A stretch of DNA of 30,067 nucleotides, from the NCBI GenBank assembly GCA_023390955.1, contig JAEWBW010000198.1:1-30067 (forward strand), given 5' to 3'. Below, one piece after another: positions 8,814 to 15,203 of this stretch. How positions within the stretch are numbered: the first letter of the stretch is position 1; every line of letters starts with the position of its first letter. This DNA is from Pseudomonadota bacterium (GTDB lineage Bacteria; Pseudomonadota; Alphaproteobacteria; Rhizobiales; Xanthobacteraceae). Made by a program: the position numbers and the translations under genes. The notes beneath the pieces were generated by a model. That model had not been told where the DNA came from, made no database searches, and worked only from the letters and a program-made list of their open reading frames with translations.

Positions 8814-9524
8814 TCACCACTTCTCCTTCGAGGTCCGCACGTCGAGCTCGAACGACCAGGCGCGCTCGGCTTGGCGGTAGAGGAAGGCGAAGCCGTCGAC
8901 GATGCCCTCTATGCTGATCAATGTGTCCTCGCGGCCGGCGGCGTCGGGAAAGCGGGTCATGATCTTGTCCCCGCCGACGGCGCCGTCGACCACGACATGA
9001 CCGACATGGATGCCCTCGGCGGCGTATTCCTTCGCCATCGCCTGCGCGAGCGTGCGCAGACCCGCCTTGGAGGAATTGAATGCGCCGTAATTCGACCGGC
9101 CGCGCAGCGATGCACTGGCGCCGGTGAACAGCAGCGTGCCGCGCTTGTTCGGCACCATGCGGCGCACCGCCTCGCGGCCGAACAGGAAGCCGCCGAAACA
9201 GACGACCCGCCAGGCCTGCTCGAAATAATCAGCCTCCATGTCGATGATCTTTCCGGGCGTGTTGTTGCCGGCATTGTAGATCGCAAGATCGAGCTCGCTT
9301 CCGGCGGCATCGAACAGCGCGACGACGTCGCTCTCCTTCGTGGCGTCGGCGACGACAGCGACAGCCTGTCCTCCGGATTTTTCGATGTCGGAAACGACCG
9401 CATCGAGCGCGGCGCGCGTACGGCCCGCGACGATCACTTTCAGCCCGTCGGCCGCAAAGCGCTTGCAGAGCTGTGCGCCGAGGCCGCGGTCCGGGCCGAC
9501 GCCGATCACGATTGCCGTCTTCAT
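8814..9524 (-). CDS. SDR-family protein with an atypical active site
   Basis: Short-chain dehydrogenase/reductase fold, 236 residues. The ATG at 9524 is chosen because GGAG lies 7 bases upstream and the product then begins MKTAIVIGVG, directly at the first beta strand. The nucleotide-binding glycine motif is a variant (GVGPDRGLG); the NNAG motif reads YNAGNN and the catalytic Ser is present in LFTGASAS. At the YxxxK position the sequence is FNSSK, so the usual catalytic Tyr is Phe, with a Tyr three residues earlier. Many SDRs of this subgroup have no assigned substrate, and the change suggests altered or lost classical oxidoreductase chemistry. It is probably cotranscribed with the acetyltransferase-like gene 41 bases upstream. 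Confidence 0.85.
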   Translation of the reverse strand: MKTAIVIGVGPDRGLGAQLCKRFAADGLKVIVAGRTRAALDAVVSDIEKSGGQAVAVVADATKESDVVALFDAAGSELDLAIYNAGNNTPGKIIDMEADYFEQAWRVVCFGGFLFGREAVRRMVPNKRGTLLFTGASASLRGRSNYGAFNSSKAGLRTLAQAMAKEYAAEGIHVGHVVVDGAVGGDKIMTRFPDAAGREDTLISIEGIVDGFAFLYRQAERAWSFELDVRTSKEKW

Positions 9525-9565
9525 GGGAGTCTCCGCAGGGTTGGATTGATGGGGCATCACCGCGA

Positions 9566-10336
9566 TCACAGCGCGGCGGCCGGCTCCGGACAGTTGGTCA
9601 GGCGCGCGGGATTGCCGATTGCGGTGCAGCCGGCGGGCACATTCGCAGTCACGACCGTGTCGGCGCCGATCTTTGCGAAATCGCCGATGCTGATGTCACC
9701 CAAGATGGTCGCCCCGCCGCCGATATAGACGCCTCGGCCGATCCGCGGCGCGCGCGCAGGCAGCTCGCTGTCGCGGCCGATGCTGACATTCTGGAGGATG
9801 GTGACGTCGTCGCCGATCACGACATTGGCGGAGATCACGATGCCGGTGGCGTGATCGAGATAGACCGACGATCCGATCATCGCTGAAGGATGAATGCTGA
9901 CCTGCAGCGCGTTCGACGTCGCGTTCTGGAACAGCAGCGCCGGATCGGCGTGGCCGCTCTGCCAAAGCCAGTTCGACACGCGCCAGGCCTGCAGCGCGAC
10001 GTAGCCCTTGTAGTGCAGCAGCGGCGCCAGCAATGCAGCGATGGCGGGATCGCGACTCGCAATGGCCTGGAGGTCGCGGCACGCGGCCTCGATCAGCGCA
10101 GGTTCGTTACGAAAGGCGTCATTGGAGAATGCCGTGAAGCGCGCCCGCTCTTCAGCGGTGGCGCCGAGCCGGCGCCCGATCAGATCGGCGAGTGCGGAAG
10201 CGAAATCGTCATGCGCGAGGATGGCGGCGGCGAGCGCCTTGCCGAACACGGGATCGGCGGTCGAAGCGCGTTGCGCCTCGGCGCGGATGTCATGCCACAG
10301 GTCGATCGCCACGGTCTGGTCTGCAGCCATCGCCAT
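9566..10336 (-). CDS. Serine acetyltransferase-like protein (divergent CysE homologue)
   Basis: CysE enzymes transfer acetyl from acetyl-CoA to L-serine for cysteine synthesis. The 256-residue protein has the family layout: a helical N-terminal domain (1-140, with RDPAIAALLAPLLHYKGYVALQ) and a left-handed beta-helix of hexapeptide repeats (about 145-245, containing LDHATGIV and IGDDVTILQNVSIG). It keeps the catalytic His of DHATG. It replaces the Asp of the VDIHP motif by Ser (VSIHP) and the His of the DRHPKI motif by Ala (RAPRI), and lacks the GGTG loop. Altered activity or acceptor is therefore possible. Start choice among GTG 10345, ATG 10336 and ATG 10330 is uncertain. It is divergent from the desaturase gene. 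Confidence 0.82.
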   Translation of the reverse strand: MAMAADQTVAIDLWHDIRAEAQRASTADPVFGKALAAAILAHDDFASALADLIGRRLGATAEERARFTAFSNDAFRNEPALIEAACRDLQAIASRDPAIAALLAPLLHYKGYVALQAWRVSNWLWQSGHADPALLFQNATSNALQVSIHPSAMIGSSVYLDHATGIVISANVVIGDDVTILQNVSIGRDSELPARAPRIGRGVYIGGGATILGDISIGDFAKIGADTVVTANVPAGCTAIGNPARLTNCPEPAAAL

Positions 10337-10546
10337 CCCCCGCACCCTTTGCCGCTTCCTTTTGACGCATGAAATATAGGTCGCCCGCCGCCTTCGCCAA
10401 GCCGGCCAAGGCGAAATGAGGTAGCCGGTTCATCCGGACGCTCCAGGCGCCTGATCCCGCAAGGCTACGACCTTGCGCATCGGGTGTGCCCGACCATATG
10501 GTGCGCCATCGAGTTTCGGGCCGATGCGTTGGCCTTGCTCATTCCC

Positions 10547-10576
10547 GACCCGCGGTGATCAACCATCCGCGGGGTC
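10547..10576 (+). promoter_or_regulatory. Hairpin in the leader of the desaturase gene
   Basis: GACCCGCGG (10547-10555) pairs with CCGCGGGGTC (10567-10576) with one bulged G and an 11-base loop, followed by TTTC. It lies 58 bases before the desaturase ATG, in a 298-base gap with no gene. It could act as an attenuator or RNA-stability element. Confidence 0.4.
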
Positions 10577-10634
10577 TTTCGCATCCAGTGGCTTTCGCCC
10601 GTGTCGATCCCCTTATTCAAGGTCCCCTGACAAC

Positions 10635-11801
10635 ATGTCGCTCAACAACGCTGCCGACGACGGACACGATGACATCATGTATCCGTCCGCCGTGCCGTTC
10701 GTGCTGGTCCATCTCGGCTGCTTTGCGGCGATCTGGACGGGCATCACCTGGCAGTCCATCGCGATTTGTGTGGCCCTGTACGTCGTGCGGATGTTTGCAA
10801 TCGGGGCCGGCTACCACCGCTATTTCTCCCACCGGGCCTACAAGACCAGCCGGGTGTTCCAGTTCATTCTCGCCTGGCTCGCGCAGTGCACCGCGCAGAA
10901 GAGCGTGCTGTGGTGGGCCGCAAAGCACCGCCACCACCATCTGCATTCCGACACCGAGCACGATGTGCATTCGCCGCGCCAGCGCGGCTTCCTTTACAGC
11001 CATGTCGGCTGGATCTTCTATCGCGAGCACGACGGCACCGACCTGGTGAAGGTCGAGGATTTCTCGCGCTATCCGGAGCTCGTCTGGCTGCACAAGCTCG
11101 AGCTGCTGCCGGCCACCACGCTTGCAGTGCTCTGCTTCCTGGTTGCGGGCTGGCCGGGTCTTGTCGTCGGCTTCCTCTGGAGCACCGTGCTGCTCTATCA
11201 CGCGACCTTCTGCATCAACTCGCTGGCCCATGTGCATGGACGCAAGCGCTACGTGACCGGCGACGACTCCCGCAACAACTGGCTGCTGGCGCTCTTCACG
11301 CTCGGCGAGGGCTGGCACAACAATCACCACGCCTATCAGAGCAGCGTGCGGCAAGGTTTTCGCTGGTGGGAGATCGACCCGACCTATTACACGCTGAAGG
11401 TCCTGTCCTGGTTCGGCGTCGTCTGGGACATGAAGGCGCCGCCCGAACAGGTGCTGCGCAACGAGCAGCCGCTCGGCGCGCGCGTCATTAAGCGGGCCGC
11501 GAACGAGCTGGCCGGACGCTTCGATGCGCAACATGTGGCGAACGCAATCTCGTCGGCGCTGCGCCTGGCCGACCCGGCCCACCTGCCGACATTGCACGCC
11601 ATCCTCGATCGCGCGCATGACGGCGTCGACGCGCTGACGCATCTGCATCTGCCGAAGATCCCGACCCGCGAGGAGTTTCTCACCGAGGCCAAGGCGATCT
11701 TCGCGCGCACGCGATCGCTCAATGAGATCGTGGACCACGCCTACGAACTGTTCCTGGCATCGGTCCGCGCCCAGCTCGCGACCGCACCGATCAGCCGCTA
11801 G
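10635..11801 (+). CDS. Membrane fatty-acid (acyl-CoA/acyl-lipid) desaturase
   Basis: Di-iron enzyme that inserts a double bond into a saturated acyl chain, probably at delta-9. The 388-residue product has four hydrophobic segments (about 18-60, 75-95, 158-185 and 185-200). The three histidine boxes are complete: HRYFSH at 61-66, HRHHH at 98-102 and HNNHH at 228-232, plus the accessory NSLAHVHG. The family's usual core ends near residue 270. A C-terminal extension of about 115 residues, rich in Ala, Leu and charged residues, follows and has no assigned role. The ATG at 10635 starts the natural N-terminus, although its ribosome site is weak (AAGG 13 bases upstream) and the frame stays open upstream. 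Confidence 0.92.
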   Translation: MSLNNAADDGHDDIMYPSAVPFVLVHLGCFAAIWTGITWQSIAICVALYVVRMFAIGAGYHRYFSHRAYKTSRVFQFILAWLAQCTAQKSVLWWAAKHRHHHLHSDTEHDVHSPRQRGFLYSHVGWIFYREHDGTDLVKVEDFSRYPELVWLHKLELLPATTLAVLCFLVAGWPGLVVGFLWSTVLLYHATFCINSLAHVHGRKRYVTGDDSRNNWLLALFTLGEGWHNNHHAYQSSVRQGFRWWEIDPTYYTLKVLSWFGVVWDMKAPPEQVLRNEQPLGARVIKRAANELAGRFDAQHVANAISSALRLADPAHLPTLHAILDRAHDGVDALTHLHLPKIPTREEFLTEAKAIFARTRSLNEIVDHAYELFLASVRAQLATAPISR

Positions 11802-11810
11802 GCCTCCCCA

Positions 11811-11853
11811 AAACGAAACCGCCCGCCTGCGGGTTACGCAGGCGGGCGGCTTT
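11811..11853. terminator. Bidirectional terminator between convergent genes
   Basis: A perfect 13-bp stem (11819-11831 with 11837-11849) with loop GGTTA. On the minus strand it is followed by TTTCGTTTT, a good T tract for the DUF2852 gene; on the plus strand only CTTT follows for the desaturase. Confidence 0.85.
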
Positions 11854-11905
11854 GGGCCATCAGGACTTGTTTGGGGGCATGTGCCTGACGGCTTAGCTCC
11901 TTAGA

Positions 11906-12391
11906 TCAGCCCTGCTGGGGCTGGTCGTTCGGCGGAGTCGGACGCGGCTTGTGCTGCGCCATGAACTGGTCGAACTCTTCCTTGTCCTTGGCGTGACGCA
12001 GGCGGTCGAGGAAGTTCTTGAACTCGACCTGCTCCTCCTCGAGCCGGCGCAGCGTCTCGCTGCGGTATTCGTCGAAGGCGCGGTTGCCGGAGGTCGGCGG
12101 GCCGAAGCCAAAGCCGAAGCCGCGGCGCTCCATGCGGTCACGCATGCGATCCATCTTGTACTGCATCCGCTCCATCTTGTTGTTCCAGCGATCCTGGTGG
12201 CTCCAGCAACCCATTTTTCTGCTCCCGAGTGTGAAAAAGAGAAGGGCAAGTCCGATCGGCCACCAGATGATGAAGCCCAGGACGGTCACGGCGATCCAGC
12301 CGGGATGCCAGGGCGAATTGAGCATGTGGGGGCGCTCGTAGTGTTGTTCCGAAGGGCCGCGCCATCGATTGACATCAGCGGTGTAGGCCAT
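11906..12391 (-). CDS. DUF2852 membrane protein
   Basis: A family of unknown function found mainly in Hyphomicrobiales. The 161-residue protein has one or two tightly spaced membrane segments near residues 30-57 (WIAVTVLGFIIWWPIGLALLFF). A basic, Met/Arg-rich amphipathic stretch follows (about 68-95, with the periodic ERMQYKMDRMRDRMERRG) and then the conserved C-terminal segment SGNRAFDEYRSETLRRL through EFDQFMAQ. The last 15 residues are Pro/Gln-rich. The gene is monocistronic: its promoter carries a perfect 19-base palindrome that closely resembles one at the start of the adjacent tetR gene. A bidirectional terminator follows it. Confidence 0.88.
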   Translation of the reverse strand: MAYTADVNRWRGPSEQHYERPHMLNSPWHPGWIAVTVLGFIIWWPIGLALLFFTLGSRKMGCWSHQDRWNNKMERMQYKMDRMRDRMERRGFGFGFGPPTSGNRAFDEYRSETLRRLEEEQVEFKNFLDRLRHAKDKEEFDQFMAQHKPRPTPPNDQPQQG

Positions 12392-12426
12392 TTCCCGTCT
12401 CCATCACGGCAACTTCGCCGTTGTGA

Positions 12427-12445
12427 ATGTAAATAACATTTACAT
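12427..12445. promoter_or_regulatory. Operator-like palindrome before the DUF2852 gene
   Basis: ATGTAAAT, AAC, ATTTACAT: a perfect 8-3-8 palindrome 36 bases upstream of the start at 12391. It overlaps or directly follows the presumed -10 region of a promoter whose -35 is TTGACA (12467-12472, minus strand). It matches the 13252-13270 site in arms and spacing. Confidence 0.7.
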
Positions 12446-12466
12446 AGCTAAACGATCCCGCGTTTT

Positions 12467-12472
12467 TGTCAA
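12467..12472 (-). promoter_or_regulatory. -35 element of the DUF2852 gene
   Basis: TTGACA on the minus strand, with a weak -10 (TAGCTA or AGCTAT, 16-17 bases on) abutting the palindrome. Repressor binding at the palindrome would block this promoter. Confidence 0.5.
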
Positions 12473-12512
12473 GCCGGCCGCAGGACAGGCCGGTCGATTT
12501 ATTTGAGCAACT

Positions 12513-13253
12513 TTATTTCGGCTTGCCCCAGGGGCTGGCGGGCGGCAGGCCAGAACCGGAGGATGCCTCCGGTGGCACGGGCGGCGGCTCGGCCGGCTTC
12601 GACGGAGGCCGGCGATCGGTCGGGAAGCCGAGGCCGCGCAAGTAAATCAGCACTTCGGCTTCCAGCAATTCGTCCGGCGACATCGGCAGCTTTCGGCGCG
12701 CGGCATCGCCGCGGGAAAACAGCGAAGCGACGCCATGCGCCATCGACCAGATGTGCAGCGCCATCATCATCGCCGGCGGGCGCGGCGTGCCGGGCGGCGC
12801 TAGCGCTGCGAGCCGCTCGGCGGCCGCGCGAATGACGTTGAAAGCGCGTTCGCTCGCAGCCTGCAGCGCCGGATTGGCATCGACCGGGAGACCGGATTCG
12901 AACATCGCATTGTAGAAAGCGGGCTCCTCGCGGGCGAAGGCGAGATAGGCCCGGCCGACGCGCTCAAACGCGGTGACCGTGTCGGGGCGACCATCGTCCC
13001 AGGCCGCGGTGAGGCGCGACTCGAACTGCTCGAAACCGCGCTGCGCGATCGAGGACAGGAGTTCATCACGGTCGCGGAAATGGCGGTAAGGGGCCGCGGC
13101 GCTGACGCCGGCCATGCGCGCGGCATCGGCAAAGGTGAAGCCGGCCGCGCCCTTCTCGGCAATCAGCCCAAGCGCCGCCTGCAGCAGCGCCTCCTTCAGG
13201 TTGCCGTGATGATAGCCGCGCTCGGCGCGGCGCTGTTCCTTGCGCCAGCTCAT
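12513..13253 (-). CDS. TetR-family transcriptional regulator (WHG-type C-terminal domain)
   Basis: DNA-binding repressor of 246 residues. The N-terminal helix-turn-helix domain occupies about 13-62 (GYHHGNLKEALLQAAL, then FTFADAARMAGVSAAAPYRHFRDRDEL). The ligand-binding domain (70-205) carries the WSMAHG motif that marks the WHG group. A Pro/Ser-rich tail (about 212-246) is unusually long and probably disordered. The ATG at 13253 lacks a strong ribosome site. A 19-base dyad overlaps the start codon, implying self-repression; the same dyad precedes the DUF2852 gene 120 bases downstream, the most likely second target. The inducing ligand is unknown. Confidence 0.92.
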   Translation of the reverse strand: MSWRKEQRRAERGYHHGNLKEALLQAALGLIAEKGAAGFTFADAARMAGVSAAAPYRHFRDRDELLSSIAQRGFEQFESRLTAAWDDGRPDTVTAFERVGRAYLAFAREEPAFYNAMFESGLPVDANPALQAASERAFNVIRAAAERLAALAPPGTPRPPAMMMALHIWSMAHGVASLFSRGDAARRKLPMSPDELLEAEVLIYLRGLGFPTDRRPPSKPAEPPPVPPEASSGSGLPPASPWGKPK

Positions 13254-13270
13254 GTGAACGGCTTTTACAT
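13252..13270. promoter_or_regulatory. Operator-like dyad at the tetR start
   Basis: ATGTGAA, five bases, TTTACAT in 19 bases, the same arm and spacer arrangement as the site at 12427-12445 (consensus ATGTRAA-N5-TTTACAT). It overlaps two bases of the tetR start codon and extends upstream. Confidence 0.65.
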
Positions 13271-13326
13271 GAGCCGGGCGTGAAGGTCACTAGCAGAGAC
13301 CGGTTTTGGGTAACCGTAGCTCTACC

Positions 13327-13357
13327 GTCGTTCCGGAGACGCACGCCCCGGAACGAC
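13327..13357. repeat. Short palindromic repeat, partial member of a dispersed family
   Basis: GTCGTTCCGG (13327-13336) pairs perfectly with CCGGAACGAC (13348-13357) around an 11-base loop containing GCACGCC. The ends resemble those of the element at 14207-14328 (ATTCCGGGGCG type). It lies just past the stop of the YCII-like gene at 13369 and may help end its transcript. Confidence 0.6.
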
Positions 13358-13368
13358 AGGCGCGCGGG

Positions 13369-13734
13369 CTACATCTGCGGGATCGGCATCACCGGCATGA
13401 CCTCGACCGCCTCGCCCGGAAAGATCGCGAAGTGGGGATGGTTCTCGAACAGCTTTGCGGCGGCCTCCTGCGAGGCGGCACGCACCACCGTGAAGCCGCT
13501 CAGCGCATTCGTGACCTCGGTGATGCCGCTTCCGTCGATCCGGCGGGTCTTGCCGAGCGGGCCACCCATCTCGACGATGACGTCCTTGTGCTTCTCGACC
13601 CAGCCGTGCCAGGCGGCCATGCCCTGCTGTTCCTTGGCCTTGCGTTCGGCCTCGGGCAACGCGACCCAGGCCTTCATTTTCGTTCCGGACATGCTGCCGA
13701 GATAGACGGCGAGGAATGTGTGTTGCGTGCTCAT
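13369..13734 (-). CDS. YCII-related protein (DGPF/YciI superfamily), first of three in tandem
   Basis: A small cytosolic alpha/beta protein of 121 residues with a dimeric ferredoxin-like fold expected for YciI relatives. It is the most divergent of the four here: it has GGPLGKTRRI where the others have DGPF/DGPY, and a C-terminal EVMPVMPIPQM strand. A GGAG sequence 8 bases before the ATG supports the start. A strong terminator (13761-13784) separates it from the YCII pair upstream, so it may have its own promoter or depend on readthrough. No enzymatic role can be stated. Confidence 0.8.
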   Translation of the reverse strand: MSTQHTFLAVYLGSMSGTKMKAWVALPEAERKAKEQQGMAAWHGWVEKHKDVIVEMGGPLGKTRRIDGSGITEVTNALSGFTVVRAASQEAAAKLFENHPHFAIFPGEAVEVMPVMPIPQM

Positions 13735-13760
13735 GGGTCTCTCCTCAAGTTGGCTGGCTG

Positions 13761-13784
13761 GAAAAATCAGGGGCGGTCGCCCCT
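13761..13784 (-). terminator. Rho-independent terminator after the second YCII gene
   Basis: The minus-strand hairpin AGGGGC-GACC-GCCCCT (13769-13784) is followed by GATTTTT. It starts only two bases past the stop of the YCII gene ending at 13786. Confidence 0.85.
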
Positions 13785-13785
13785 C

Positions 13786-14190
13786 CTACTTCTTCAGGTC
13801 GTCGAAACCGGCGGCAGCGGCCTGCACCTCCGGTGAGAAGTCGCTCATCTCCTGCACCTGGCGGATCTCGATGACCTCGTTGGCGGAAGCCGGGCACTTC
13901 TTCGCCCAGGCGATCGCCTCCTCGCGGGAATCCACCTCGATCATCCAGTAGCCGCCAAGGACTTCCTTGGATTCGGCGAAGGGGCCGTCGGTGACGACAG
14001 GCGCGCCGGTCGCGAAGGAAACGCGCGCGCCCATCGAGGGCGGATGCAGGCCGTCCAGCGTGATCAAAATGCCGGCGTCCTTGAGCGCCTCGTTGTAGCG
14101 CATCATCGCCGCGACGCGTTCGGGATCGAGCTGCACGTCCGGCGGCGCGGTCTCGTAGCCGAGCGGGATCATCAGCATCATGAATCGCAT
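13786..14190 (-). CDS. YCII/DGPF-domain protein
   Basis: A 134-residue member of the DGPF group of YciI-like proteins, the usual genomic partners of ECF42 sigma factors. It carries the naming motif exactly (VTDGPFAESKEVLGGYW, about residues 66-82), the N-terminal strand MRFMMLMIP and the EVIEIRQV strand near residue 107. The ATG at 14190 has AGAGGA 10 bases upstream, and residues before it are repeat sequence. It lies 142 bases downstream of another YCII gene with a palindromic repeat between, and probably shares its ECF42-type promoter at 14803-14829. Function is unknown. Confidence 0.88.
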   Translation of the reverse strand: MRFMMLMIPLGYETAPPDVQLDPERVAAMMRYNEALKDAGILITLDGLHPPSMGARVSFATGAPVVTDGPFAESKEVLGGYWMIEVDSREEAIAWAKKCPASANEVIEIRQVQEMSDFSPEVQAAAAGFDDLKK

Positions 14191-14206
14191 GGGGGATTTT
14201 CCTCTT

Positions 14207-14328
14207 TCATTCCGGGGCGCGACAAAGTCGCGAGCCCGGGATCCATTCATCCACTATTGTTGCCGCCCGAGGGATTCTCTGATGCGCAATTGCGCATCAA
14301 AGCTCGCGCTTGGCACGCCCCGGAATGA
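14207..14328. repeat. Mosaic palindromic element between two YCII genes
   Basis: Perfect 13-base inverted ends (TCATTCCGGGGCG at 14207-14219, complement at 14316-14328) enclose a perfect 20-base palindrome at 14280-14299 (TGATGCGCAATTGCGCATCA). It fills the whole gap between the two genes. It resembles intergenic repeats I associate with Bradyrhizobium-type genomes. Confidence 0.8.
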
Positions 14329-14332
14329 CGGG

Positions 14333-14749
14333 TTAGGCCTTGGCCGCGCGAGCGCGGGTGCGCTCTTCCTGCTCGCGCAGCTCGGGCGTAAACGCCTCGC
14401 CAAAATCCTCGGCGGAAAGGACCTGACGGATCTCGACTTCGGCGCCGGGCGCGAACGGGGCGCGCTTCATCCAGCCGATGGCTTCGTCGAGCGAGGCGGT
14501 CTTGATCAGCCAGAAACCGGAGACCAGATCCGAGGAAATCTTGAACGGGCCGCGCGTGACGCCGGCCTCGCCCTTTGAATAGGCGATACGGGCGCCCTTC
14601 ACTGTCGGATGCAGCCCCTCGCCAGCCTCGATCACGCCGGCCTTGGCCATTTCCTCGTTGAATTTGCCCATGGCGGCCAGCAGCTCCGTGTCCGGCATCT
14701 TGCCGGCCTCGGTATCCGCCGTCGCCTTGACGATCACCATGAAACGCAT
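14333..14749 (-). CDS. YCII/DGPF-domain protein, promoter-proximal
   Basis: A 138-residue YciI-like protein. It begins MRFMVIVKATADTEAG, has the family HPTVKGARIAY strand and RGPFKISSDLVSGFW where the name motif is DGPF (Asp replaced by Arg), and EVEIRQV near residue 102. The C-terminal 20 residues are Arg/Ala/Glu-rich and likely helical. The start is supported by GGAG 9 bases upstream. Its promoter region contains a TGTCGG-17-CGTC element identical in pattern to those of the ECF42 operon seven kilobases away, which places this gene and the next in the sigma factor's regulon. Confidence 0.9.
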   Translation of the reverse strand: MRFMVIVKATADTEAGKMPDTELLAAMGKFNEEMAKAGVIEAGEGLHPTVKGARIAYSKGEAGVTRGPFKISSDLVSGFWLIKTASLDEAIGWMKRAPFAPGAEVEIRQVLSAEDFGEAFTPELREQEERTRARAAKA

Positions 14750-14802
14750 CGCATCGCTCCGTAACTGCTGAATGGGCCGCGCTGGCCCGCGTTCCCCTAA
14801 AA

Positions 14803-14829
14803 GACGAACGTGGTTTTACGGGGCCGACA
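14803..14829 (-). promoter_or_regulatory. Predicted ECF42-type promoter of the YCII pair
   Basis: The -35 TGTCGG (14829-14824), a 17-base spacer and the -10 CGTC (14806-14803) lie about 55 bases upstream of the ATG at 14749. The hexamer, spacer length and -10 tetramer are the same as at 21863-21889 and 20105-20131. Confidence 0.75.
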
Positions 14830-15203
14830 GGGCCGCGGAAATTATTTCGGAGGTCATATTTCAAGGCCGGCAGGCCGTCGGCCGGTCGATCGCGCCTCTC
14901 GTCACCCTGCCGCAACGCCCCGTCTGCGCTATCTCGTCGCGACGTTCCGTGCGCGGAACGCGAAAAAATGTTTCCGGCAGGTCAGTACAAGTACGCACGC
15001 AGTTTGCCGGGAGAATATGAATTTCGCCGTGCATATGAATGGAGAATGGATGGAAGCATAAGGACATGGCGACCCGACCGGAAAACTACGGAATTCGTGC
15101 AGATCCTTGCTAGGGTTTACGGTTGCTAAACGAGCCTATGCAACTTTCCCGTTAGCGGTATGGGGCTATTCCATATCGGCCAGACCTTTCAGCGGAGCGG
15201 CTC
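14830..15203. other. Intergenic region upstream of the triple-PAS receptor
   Basis: No convincing gene. It contains a hairpin CGTTCCG-TGCG-CGGAACG (14943-14960) and a GTTTA-N7-TAAAC dyad (15115-15131) that only loosely resembles a CtrA site. A 14-codon frame at 15017-15061 has a fair ribosome site but no other support. Confidence 0.5.

Noticed and set aside
15017..15061. A 14-codon frame with a good ribosome site (GGGAG) upstream of the triple-PAS receptor
   Set aside because: Too short, no recognisable sequence and no start or terminator context; chance occurrence is likely.
15115..15131. GTTTA-N7-TAAAC before the triple-PAS receptor as a CtrA site
   Set aside because: Each half differs from TTAA by one base; only the perfect and one near-perfect site are retained.
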